Positions 17,058 to 23,418 of a stretch of DNA of 41,505 bases are shown in pieces. Position numbers and translations under genes: made by a program. Positions within the stretch are counted from its first letter, which is position 1. Each line of letters opens with the position of its first letter. Source of the stretch: an uncultured Anaerovibrio sp. (lineage in GTDB: Bacteria; Bacillota; Negativicutes; Selenomonadales; Selenomonadaceae). The DNA lies in NCBI GenBank assembly GCA_902786545.1, contig CADACU010000012.1, positions 1 through 41,505 on the forward strand, read 5' to 3'. The notes below the pieces were generated by a model. It made no database searches, was not told the origin of the DNA, and was given only the letters and a program-made list of their open reading frames with translations.

Positions 17058-17954
17058 TTATTCGTAATCTCTACACTGGCTAGTTGCCACTACTATTGCT
17101 CGTACTTTGTCACCCATGGCATCATCCAAAACACCAGTCCACATAATATTTGCTTCAGGATGAACATAGTTTCCAATATTCATAACAGTCTCGTTAAGTT
17201 CAAGTAAATTAAATTGTGATGCATCACCAATAAAATGGACAATAATTCCCTTGGCTTCGCATAATTGTTCTTCTATAAACGGCGAATTTATAGCCTCACC
17301 GAACGCCGTCAGGGGAGCATTATTCCCAGCAGCTTCACCAATACCCACATATGCAAATTTATTATTGCCTATTACCGCCTTAATCATATCTAAGTCCGCT
17401 CCTACAAAACTATAACCATTGCCAATATCACAAATACTTTGGACACCATGACGAATAATATCATCTATCTCCTTAAATTTGTCTATAAGGGAAGTCGATT
17501 TATCAAGATTGTTAAATAATTTTTCACTTGGGATGACAAGAATTGAATCTACAACGTTACGCAAATCATTAATGCCATTTTTGGCTCGTTCAGCTCGTTC
17601 ATCTCCTTCACACAAAAAAGGATATATTACTACCCCAAAAGTAAAAGCACCAATCTTTTTGGAACACTTTGCAACTACTTGTGCCGCACTGGTACCAGTA
17701 GTTCCGCCTATACCAGCAACTATAATTACCATATCGGCGTCCTTAAGTGCGCATAAGATTTCTTCACCGTGCTCATCTGCTGCTTTGGCACATTCCTCAG
17801 TATTACTGCCAAGTGTTATGTGTTTTGAAGCCAAAGATGTTGATGGGGCAAAATCTATCGAAATAAATTCAACATCTTTTATTCCTGCATTAATCATAGA
17901 ATTTACAGCATTTATCCCGCCGCCACCTACACCGACCACTTTAAATCTAGCCAT
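17058..17954 (-). CDS. FtsZ-like protein 2, core GTPase only
   Basis: A 298-residue paralog of the FtsZ-like protein at 12418, very similar throughout. The nucleotide loop VVGVGGGGINAVN is intact. The glycine box is GGTTGTS (83-89) rather than GGGTGTG, and the T7 loop is GADLDM, so the second catalytic-type acid of NxDFAD is replaced and shifted. It likewise lacks the TRGLGAGA segment of T3 and the whole C-terminal tail. The differing substitutions at GTPase positions suggest that the copies have diverged in function, for instance one active and one poisoning subunit. ATG 17954 has GGGGGAA eight bases upstream. The gene follows a CbbX 3' remnant and precedes the PD-(D/E)XK-like gene. Confidence 0.85.
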   Translation of the reverse strand: MARFKVVGVGGGGINAVNSMINAGIKDVEFISIDFAPSTSLASKHITLGSNTEECAKAADEHGEEILCALKDADMVIIVAGIGGTTGTSAAQVVAKCSKKIGAFTFGVVIYPFLCEGDERAERAKNGINDLRNVVDSILVIPSEKLFNNLDKSTSLIDKFKEIDDIIRHGVQSICDIGNGYSFVGADLDMIKAVIGNNKFAYVGIGEAAGNNAPLTAFGEAINSPFIEEQLCEAKGIIVHFIGDASQFNLLELNETVMNIGNYVHPEANIMWTGVLDDAMGDKVRAIVVATSQCRDYE

Positions 17955-18144
17955 TTAAAATTCCCCCAATATTAAAAATAGATAAGAATAAACATAAAAA
18001 ATTGTTTACCTCTAAGTCTAAATAAAACAAACACACAACCAATGATTATCTCATAAGTACGATGATTACTTCGATTTAATACCTCATAATTCCTGCCACA
18101 TACATAATAAGCAGAATGAAAGCAGCGCCCTTTTAATCGTACTA

Positions 18145-18356
18145 TCACACAAACCCAATGGCTGTTTTAGACTTTTTATATATCTTCTCGGCATTTACCG
18201 AAAAATCATCTGCCGTAAGAGAAGTTAAATCCTTGCGACTTAACTTTTTGCCATTGGATTCTTTTATAAGTCTATCTGACTGCTTCATCATGGCCTGCTC
18301 CAAAAGGTTTCTAGCAAAGCGGCCATTGCCAAAGTCAGACTTAGTACAGGCAATTT
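18145..18356 (-). pseudogene. 3' remnant of the CbbX-like AAA+ gene
   Basis: Encodes SDFGNGRFARNLLEQAMMKQ and the rest of the C-terminal tail, ending in KSKTAIGFV, nearly identical to the last about 70 residues of the protein at 13540. The AAA+ core is gone; the sequence joins the 3' end of the UvrD-like gene in another frame. An ATG at 18399 (inside the UvrD-like gene) could start an 84-residue peptide through this tail, so expression as a small protein cannot be excluded. Confidence 0.85.
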
Positions 18357-18362
18357 TGAATA

Positions 18363-19124
18363 CTAGATAACCTGATCTACATTTCTTACAGTAAAACATC
18401 TTTTTTCACCTGCCAGCAGTTTGATTAACTGATACTGGAGCTTGTTGATAATCTCATGCTCATCCACCAAGATATAACGAAACAGTTGCTGATAACGTGT
18501 TCTGATTTCTTCATGATCTCTTATTAGTGATATTGTTATCAGCAGCAAATCATCAAAATCCAAGGCATTGCTTTCTTGTAGTTTGCTTTGATATAGCGAA
18601 TAAATCTCAGAAATCTTTTTGTGGTGAAAATTACCGTTATTATTGGCATACTGTGAAAATTCCATAGGCCCCATCATCTTCATTTTGATATTGGAAATGG
18701 CCCTCCAAACACCAATAGGAGTATTGCATTCATCGTTTAACTTCATTTGTTTAATGCATTTCTTTACCAATGAATTTATATCGTTGTCATCATATATAAC
18801 AAAATTTTTGCGATATATTCCGGTCGCTTCAATCTCCCGACGCAAAATACGGGCACAAAGGCTATGAAAAGTACATGCCCACAAATCCTTTGAGTTGATG
18901 CCAAACATTTTGGCGATTGAATCTCGCACTTCCACAATTGCTCTGTTGACAGATGGTATAAACAAAATATTTTCTGGAGCTACACCATTAGCTAACAGTT
19001 TAGTCACCTGATTAGTAAGCACTTTGTTATTGCCATAATCATCATCTGCCATTATCAGAAGTGAATCTTCATAGGGCAGTATTGCCTCTCTCTTGGTCGA
19101 AGTTAATTCCATAAAATCATCCAT
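18363..19124 (-). CDS. UvrD/PcrA-like N-terminal half with erased ATPase motifs
   Basis: A 253-residue protein aligning with domains 1A/1B of UvrD/PcrA/Rep helicases: LTSTKREAILPYEDSLLIMA, TFHSLCARILRREIEATGI, the 1B-type stretch FVIYDDNDINSLVKKCIKQM and SNALDFDDLLLITI. Key ATPase elements are degraded. The Walker A position reads ADDDYGNNK instead of GAGSGKT, motif II reads VDEHEIIN instead of VDEYQDTN, and the protein ends inside motif III (VRNVDQVI where VGDDDQSIY is expected). It cannot be a working helicase. ATG 19124 has GGAGG eight bases upstream and lies behind an island operator module, so it appears to be expressed. It may be a decaying gene or a deliberate non-catalytic mimic. Confidence 0.75.
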   Translation of the reverse strand: MDDFMELTSTKREAILPYEDSLLIMADDDYGNNKVLTNQVTKLLANGVAPENILFIPSVNRAIVEVRDSIAKMFGINSKDLWACTFHSLCARILRREIEATGIYRKNFVIYDDNDINSLVKKCIKQMKLNDECNTPIGVWRAISNIKMKMMGPMEFSQYANNNGNFHHKKISEIYSLYQSKLQESNALDFDDLLLITISLIRDHEEIRTRYQQLFRYILVDEHEIINKLQYQLIKLLAGEKRCFTVRNVDQVI

Positions 19125-19163
19125 ATTATTCGCCTCCAGAATCATTTTTTTACTTTGTTTGAA

Positions 19164-19201
19164 TATACTATATCAAGGTCAATGTACACCCTGTTGTACA
19201 T
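19164..19201 (-). promoter_or_regulatory. Island promoter/operator module 2 (UvrD-like unit)
   Basis: The 20-bp site ATGTACACCCTGTTGTACAT at 19182-19201 has TGTACA cores 12 bp apart, then on the minus strand TTGACCTTGATATAGTATA. Same architecture as the module at 15769. Confidence 0.7.
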
Positions 19202-19240
19202 AAAAATACTCCCAGATGATTATCTCTAATCATCTGGGAG
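19202..19240 (-). terminator. Intrinsic terminator fused to operator module 2
   Basis: CTCCCAGATGATTA / TAATCATCTGGGAG stem (19209-19240) with TATTTTTA on the minus strand running into the operator. It ends the long unit 19265-23245. Confidence 0.82.
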
Positions 19241-19264
19241 CTATATGTTGACTACTTAATCCTC

Positions 19265-20347
19265 TTACTTGCCGTAATAAAATGCTTTAACCTTATCCTC
19301 TATTTTGTCCCTGATTGTAGAATAACAAAGTAAATCCTTTACTATTTCAAAGTTCTTCGGTAAATTTTCTATCGCAGCAATGATCTTGGCAAGTTCTTGA
19401 TATTTTTCTCTATATATTTCAAGACATGTCTTACCAGAGCTCAATTTCAACTCGCCAATCTTACTATCAAATACAATTTCTCCAAGCATAACCACAGATT
19501 TTTCCTTTTCAATCTCAGATTCTACTTTTTCTTGAACCTTTTCGTTCCTGTACGCATCTTTTTCGGTATACTTTTCTGATGCAAGCAAATTCCTTATTCC
19601 ACAATAGTGTGAAATCATCTGCTTTATTCCAGCAATATAGAAAGGTTCATTAGGGTCTTTTGTCACCAAATCAAACTTAGCAGGATCCTTTTTAGAATCT
19701 TCTATTTTTAATTCTAAAGCATCTATATTATTTTTATACAGCGCTTGCGTATATTCATTATCCAAATAATTTTTCGATATCCCCCTACAAGTTGTTCCTG
19801 CACTCAGATAATATTCAGCAAATTTACTTTCCAAAAATAGTACCACATTTTCATAGCTTTTCTCATTTTTACCAATAAGCACCACATCCATATTAGATGG
19901 ATATCTTGGATCTATAACGGGGCTTTTAAATTCAAATATTGAATCAGTAAACTTGATTTCCCTACCATTTATTGCCATTGTAAGTGGATTATCCTCGGTA
20001 ACATTATAAAAATGAAGGAGCGCACATAAAGAGGATGAGTGCAATGTGGTGATTCTACTTTCTTCCTGACCATCACCTGCAATCGCCATCTTATATTTTT
20101 TTAAAAATTGATTCTCATCTCCGATTTGGAACTGGTTAATAAGAATCTTATCAGGTTCCCCAATTCCTCTTAATCTATATGAACTTGCAGGTTTATACTT
20201 TTCATCTGTATTGTCCTGTGAGGCAGAATCACCCGTTTTTTCAATACTAAATCCGTCTACTTCCCCCCACATTGATTTATAAAGTTTTCTTTTCCGTGCA
20301 TTATTCATTTTGTCAAAGTCAACTTTTCTCCCCTCATAATCTTTCAC
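19265..20347 (-). CDS. PD-(D/E)XK nuclease-like hypothetical protein
   Basis: A 360-residue protein. The motif set RITTLHSSSLCALLHFY (a conserved helix), FTDSIFEFKSPVI, RYPSNMDVVLIGKNE and NVVLFLESKFAEYYLS fits a PD-(D/E)XK core, with Asp in SNMDVVLIG and the ExK pair in LESK. Later parts are helical and include FYIAGIKQMISHYCGI and a Lys/Glu-rich stretch (EKVQEKVESEIEKEK). I prefer GTG 20347, because GGAGGG lies seven bases upstream; ATG 20362 has no RBS. It is last in the unit that begins with the PolC-like peptide, and its 3' end is duplicated at 15842-15904. I know of similar uncharacterised proteins in gut anaerobes; a nuclease role in defence or element maintenance is inference. Confidence 0.68.
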   Translation of the reverse strand: MKDYEGRKVDFDKMNNARKRKLYKSMWGEVDGFSIEKTGDSASQDNTDEKYKPASSYRLRGIGEPDKILINQFQIGDENQFLKKYKMAIAGDGQEESRITTLHSSSLCALLHFYNVTEDNPLTMAINGREIKFTDSIFEFKSPVIDPRYPSNMDVVLIGKNEKSYENVVLFLESKFAEYYLSAGTTCRGISKNYLDNEYTQALYKNNIDALELKIEDSKKDPAKFDLVTKDPNEPFYIAGIKQMISHYCGIRNLLASEKYTEKDAYRNEKVQEKVESEIEKEKSVVMLGEIVFDSKIGELKLSSGKTCLEIYREKYQELAKIIAAIENLPKNFEIVKDLLCYSTIRDKIEDKVKAFYYGK

Positions 20348-20427
20348 AGTTAATCCCTCCATTTCATAAATTCTTCATCTCTTATAGAAGAAGATTACAT
20401 AAATCATCAAGAAGAAAATTATAACTT

Positions 20428-20646
20428 TCATGGATCATAGCCCCACTTCTTTAATTCTTCAATATCTAATGCTAAAAACTCCTCTAAAGTGTCAGCATCA
20501 AGTAGATCTATAATCTCATCTGACAACAACCCACTCTCTCTACAAACTAACTTAGCCATGACCTCATCAGTTAACTCATGAATAGGAAAGTAATGATGCT
20601 TAATGTATTTCTTCCAAATTGCTATTTGCCGACTTCTATTATTCAT
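20428..20646 (-). CDS. Small tandem-paralog protein (copy 4 of 4)
   Basis: A protein of about 72 residues of an unrecognised family repeated in tandem here. Shared signature: RQIAIWKKYIKHHYFPIHEL, then TDEVMAKLV, a variable centre (CRESGLLSDEIIDLL) and DADTLEEFLALDIEELKKWG with a YDP end. Predicted mainly helical, basic in the first third and acidic in the last. The start ATG 20646 aligns with the other copies; an upstream in-frame ATG (20673) would add nine residues. It lies between a broken copy and the nuclease-like gene. It could be an adaptor or inhibitor; no family helps. Confidence 0.72.
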   Translation of the reverse strand: MNNRSRQIAIWKKYIKHHYFPIHELTDEVMAKLVCRESGLLSDEIIDLLDADTLEEFLALDIEELKKWGYDP

Positions 20647-20673
20647 AGTTTCCACACTGCCCCTCATAAGCAT

Positions 20674-20790
20674 TCATGGTTCATAGCCCCACTTCATCAA
20701 TTCCTCATCACTTAATTCCCAAAACTCCTCTAAGGTATCTGCATCTAACTGATAAAGAACTTCTTCCATAATGCTATTTGTCTAGCTCTC
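20674..20790 (-). pseudogene. Small tandem-paralog gene, internally deleted (copy 3 of 4)
   Basis: The 5' end (RARQIA codons) and 3' half (MEEVLYQLDADTLEEF, then EELMKWGYEP) of the family are present, but the middle is missing and the frames do not join. The junction lies at TGGAAGAAG, a string present in intact copy 1 both at the WKK codons and at the MEE codons about 90 bases later. The deletion therefore arose by recombination between these short repeats. A 31-codon frame from the internal ATG remains but has no RBS. Confidence 0.8.
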
Positions 20791-21013
20791 AGTCCCATGG
20801 ACGATAACCCCACTTCTTTAATTCTTCATCACTTAATTCCAAAAACTCCTCTAAGGTATCTGCATCCATCATCTCTACTATATCAGTATAGATTAACCCA
20901 TTCTCCTTACAAATCACCTTAGACATAACTTCGTCAGTCAACTCGTGAATAGGGAAATAATGGTGTTTAATATACTTCTTCCAAATTGCTATCTGCCTAG
21001 CTCTTACATTCAC
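20789..21013 (-). CDS. Small tandem-paralog protein (copy 2 of 4)
   Basis: A 74-residue member of the same family: RARQIAIWKKYIKHHYFPIH, ELTDEVMSKVICKENGL, then a variable IYTDIVEMM and DADTLEEFLELSDEELKKWG with a YRPWD end. I use GTG 21013, which overlaps the stop codon of copy 1 (GTGA) and gives an N-terminus (MNVRARQ) matching the other copies. This indicates translational coupling. The central segment between the conserved halves differs from copy to copy, as expected if it carries specificity. Function unknown. Confidence 0.75.
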   Translation of the reverse strand: MNVRARQIAIWKKYIKHHYFPIHELTDEVMSKVICKENGLIYTDIVEMMDADTLEEFLELSDEELKKWGYRPWD

Positions 21014-21228
21014 GGCTGATAACCCCATTTCATTAACTCTTCATTACTTAATTCCAAAAACTCCTCTAAGGTATCAGCATCTAACTGATAAAGAACTTCT
21101 TCCATAATTACTCCTTCTTCGCTGTCAATAAGTTTAGACATAACCTCATCAGTCAATTCATGAATAGGAAAGTAATGCCGTTTAATATACTTCTTCCAAA
21201 TTAATTTTTGTCTTATTCTGTTATTCAT
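21010..21228 (-). CDS. Small tandem-paralog protein (copy 1 of 4)
   Basis: A 72-residue member and the first of the array: RIRQKLIWKKYIKRHYFPIH, ELTDEVMSKLIDSEEGV, IMEEVLYQL, DADTLEEFLELSNEELMKWG with a YQP end. Its ATG overlaps the last eight bases of the DnaA-like gene, and its own stop overlaps the start of copy 2, so it is translated as part of the operon. I do not recognise the family. Confidence 0.75.
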   Translation of the reverse strand: MNNRIRQKLIWKKYIKRHYFPIHELTDEVMSKLIDSEEGVIMEEVLYQLDADTLEEFLELSNEELMKWGYQP

Positions 21229-22120
21229 TTTTTACTGTACCTTTTAAAGCCTCAGTGGCTAAATCAACGGTAATCTTATTTCCCGTCAGTTCAGCGTATG
21301 CTACCACTTTTGCCAAACCGCCTTCCAGTTCCCCAATGTTGCTGGTGATATTCTGAGCAATATAATCCAACACCTCTGCCGCTATCTCGGTGTGCTCCGC
21401 ATCACATACCTTCTGCAACAAGGCAATTCGATCTTCCAATGCTGGGGCTTTTATATCGACAACCATACCAGCCGCCATCCTTGAAATGATTTTTTCATCA
21501 AAGCCCTCTATCGCCCTTGGAGGACAATCACAAGACACAACTATTTGCTTATTTAATCTTTGAAGTTCATCTAAAGTATTAAAAAATTCTTCCAGGGAGC
21601 CTACTCTTCTTCTCAAAGTCTGAATATCATCCATTAGCAGAAGGTCAACAGTTCTGTATTTCTTTTCAAAAGCCTCAGTAGCATTGTCACGAATGGAATT
21701 AATAAGCTCTCTGGAGAAATTTTCAGCTGTGGTATACAGTACTTTCTTTTCAGGATGGCCTTTCAGTACCTCATTACCTATTGCCTGTAATAAATGAGTT
21801 TTACCCATTCCAAAATTGCCATATATAAACAGAGGATTAAGTTTATCACCAGGTTTTTTAGCCACCTTTAATGCTGCACCATAAGCCACATGATTAAAGC
21901 CTCTGTCCACCATCGATTCAAAGGTATATTTTGAATTAAGAGGCAAGCCACAATTACCAGTTTTATGATTGATCAAATCGATTTTACCTGCATCGTTAAT
22001 GCCAATGGTGATCTCTATTTCCAATTGTGCATCTTCACTGGCATTTTTCAAAACATCCACATATTTCCTTAAATCAATCTTGATTTTCTCTCTACCAATT
22101 ACATTCTTAATGTCACTCAT
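21221..22120 (-). CDS. DnaA-like AAA+ protein without DNA-binding domain
   Basis: A 299-residue protein whose residues about 62-295 align with domain III of the replication initiator DnaA: LNSKYTFESMVDRGFNHVAY, Walker A GNFGMGKTH (101-109), RELINSIRDNATEAFEKKYR, Walker B LLLMDDIQ (160-167), an Arg-finger-like ISRMAAGMV, and NIGELEGGLAKVVAY in the lid. DnaA domain IV, the helix-turn-helix that binds DnaA boxes, is absent, and the first 60 residues are not domain I or II. The ATPase motifs look intact, so it could bind ATP and pack against DnaA, as the DnaA-related regulator Hda does. Start ATG 22120 has GGAGGTG seven bases upstream. It lies between FtsZ-like 3 and the small-protein array. Confidence 0.85.
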   Translation of the reverse strand: MSDIKNVIGREKIKIDLRKYVDVLKNASEDAQLEIEITIGINDAGKIDLINHKTGNCGLPLNSKYTFESMVDRGFNHVAYGAALKVAKKPGDKLNPLFIYGNFGMGKTHLLQAIGNEVLKGHPEKKVLYTTAENFSRELINSIRDNATEAFEKKYRTVDLLLMDDIQTLRRRVGSLEEFFNTLDELQRLNKQIVVSCDCPPRAIEGFDEKIISRMAAGMVVDIKAPALEDRIALLQKVCDAEHTEIAAEVLDYIAQNITSNIGELEGGLAKVVAYAELTGNKITVDLATEALKGTVKNE

Positions 22121-22199
22121 TTTAAGCACCTCCGATTTTTACTATATGTTTATATTATTCCATGATAAATGGCAAATCCCTTTTAACAAGGATATGGAT

Positions 22200-23075
22200 T
22201 TATTCTAAAAAATAGCTATCATCCAAAAAAAGGCCAAACATTTTTATCTTGCCCTCAAATGGTTCATCCATGTGTAAAACAGCAACTATGTAATAGTCTA
22301 CACCGAGCTCACAACCTGGAATATCATTTTTCCCGCCCAGATCGTATTCCAAATCCGGTACTGGCTTATCAAAATTATTATCGCCATAAAAAAATGATAC
22401 TACTGCATGGATATCCTGCAGAAACGATTTTCTCTGATTATTGGCCACCAAATTTATCATTGCCGGATATCCTGTATTACTACGGTTCAAGCCTGCGGAA
22501 TGAAGGAATTTATCAACTACAGATTCCAATTCTGTACCTATAGCAAAGGCTGGTCTTATCTTACGAGGCGCGCATAGCACATCTTCAATGTCTCGCAAAT
22601 CAACAGCTGTTAAACCGACTCTACATACAGGATCTGTTATTCCTAAAATTGTTTCCTTAACTACATCTACTCCGTCCCTAAACAAATCTGGCTGAAATTT
22701 GTACTGAAAATCTAGATCATCCTGTGTCATGCACATTAATCTGCCTGGTGGTGTAAAATCTTTTATAAAGATTCCATTTTTTTCTATCACCAGTACGGAA
22801 ACCGATAAGATTTTTCTCTCCCACACATATTCAGCAATGTCATAAACAACTTTACTAGGGAAATTTTCCCTCATGTCAGCCACAACAAAGACCATGTCGC
22901 TATCTTCGGCCACTGAATAAATGCTCGACTGCTGCTCAGCTATGGCTGTGGAGCTTAGCTCTTTCTGAAAAACAATGGAACACAAAGCAAAATGTGAATC
23001 TCCAATTTTCTTCAGTCTATTTACTACACTGTTGCCAAATTCACCTATACCTATCACTGATACCTTTGAAACCAT
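22200..23075 (-). CDS. Highly divergent FtsZ-superfamily protein 3, glycine box lost
   Basis: A 291-residue protein recognisable as FtsZ-like by its fold pattern. N-terminal KVSVIGIGEFGNSVVNRLKK matches the FtsZ first strand and nucleotide loop (GIGEFG for GIGGGG). SDMVFVVADM matches the strand before the glycine box, SVSVLVIEKN the next strand, and AVDLRDIEDVLCAPRKIRPAFAIGTE the T7-loop helix and following strand. The glycine box itself is replaced (RENFPSK where GGGTGTG is expected) and the usual C-terminal tail is absent, so GTP binding is doubtful. It may be a non-polymerising partner or cap. ATG 23075 lies ten bases after GGAGG; an ATG at 23084 is too close. It follows the PolC-like peptide gene. 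Confidence 0.7.
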   Translation of the reverse strand: MVSKVSVIGIGEFGNSVVNRLKKIGDSHFALCSIVFQKELSSTAIAEQQSSIYSVAEDSDMVFVVADMRENFPSKVVYDIAEYVWERKILSVSVLVIEKNGIFIKDFTPPGRLMCMTQDDLDFQYKFQPDLFRDGVDVVKETILGITDPVCRVGLTAVDLRDIEDVLCAPRKIRPAFAIGTELESVVDKFLHSAGLNRSNTGYPAMINLVANNQRKSFLQDIHAVVSFFYGDNNFDKPVPDLEYDLGGKNDIPGCELGVDYYIVAVLHMDEPFEGKIKMFGLFLDDSYFLE

Positions 23076-23083
23076 TGTCGTCA

Positions 23084-23245
23084 TGCCTCCAATATAAAAT
23101 CCTTCTTCTTAAATCTGTAATCAATCAAGGATAATTCTTCCTCGATTCTTTTGTGCACTATTTCTGGCAATTCAATTCCATACAATTCATGAGCCCGTTC
23201 TAAACATTCTTTTTCCAGTACTTCGCGATAATTCTTCCACATAAT
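23084..23245 (-). CDS. 53-residue PolC-like peptide
   Basis: A small gene with a strong RBS (GGAGG nine bases before the ATG at about 23245) that opens the longest island unit. Its central sequence ECLERAHELYGIELPEIVHK, then RIEEELSLI, resembles the segment of Gram-positive DNA polymerase PolC just before its catalytic palm, where an ELYG-xLPEIV-xxRLExEL pattern occurs. The protein ends soon after (YRFKKKDFILEA) with no polymerase motif. The stop codon overlaps the RBS region of the FtsZ-like gene, so translation is coupled. A captured polymerase fragment that could contact PolC partners is my reading; chance similarity of a short helix is the alternative. Confidence 0.65.
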
Positions 23246-23278
23246 ATATGGCCTCCTTCGCAGTATAGTTTATTTAGT

Positions 23279-23316
23279 TATACTATATCAAAGACGATGT
23301 ACATTTCATTGTACAT
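23279..23316 (-). promoter_or_regulatory. Island promoter/operator module 3 (PolC-like/FtsZ-like 3/DnaA-like unit)
   Basis: The 20-bp site ATGTACATTTCATTGTACAT at 23297-23316 has TGTACA cores 12 bp apart. On the minus strand CTTTGATATAGTATAAC follows. It sits about 50 bases upstream of the PolC-like start. Confidence 0.7.
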
Positions 23317-23350
23317 AAAAACTCCTAAACAATATTTTATTATTTAGGAG
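23313..23350 (-). terminator. Intrinsic terminator fused to operator module 3
   Basis: CTCCTAAA (23322-23329) / TTTAGGAG (23343-23350) with an AT-rich upper stem, followed on the minus strand by TTTTTATG of the operator. It ends the HD/hypothetical unit. Confidence 0.8.
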
Positions 23351-23418
23351 TCTAATTCTTTGCCACATAATATTATCCTGCAATATTTTTTAATCTTTTA
23401 TCTATGTATTTAATTCTA

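Larger units (their letters stand above)
17030..18356 (-). repeat. Intra-island duplication, copy 2 (CbbX-like 3' end + FtsZ-like gene)
   Basis: Homologous to 12394-13745 with roughly one difference per ten bases. Only the 3' end of the CbbX-like gene is included; it joins a UvrD-like gene at about 18356. Confidence 0.9.
19130..19314 (-). repeat. Intra-island duplication, copy 2 (promoter module + gene 3' tail)
   Basis: Homologous to 15722-15904. Here the 3' coding tail (19265-19314) belongs to the intact nuclease-like gene, so this looks like the source copy. Confidence 0.88.

Noticed and set aside
12418-17954. One of the FtsZ-like genes as the housekeeping ftsZ
   Set aside because: No C-terminal linker or FtsA/SepF-binding peptide, altered glycine box and T7 loop, and no division-and-cell-wall neighbours; the real ftsZ must be elsewhere.
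20428-21228. Small proteins as DnaA domain IV fragments (RARQIAIW resembles the RQIAMYL helix of DnaA)
   Set aside because: The similarity covers about seven residues and the GGRDHTTV DNA-contact motif is absent.
20428-21228. Toxin-antitoxin cassette
   Set aside because: All copies belong to one family, none has a toxin motif and there is no two-gene alternation.
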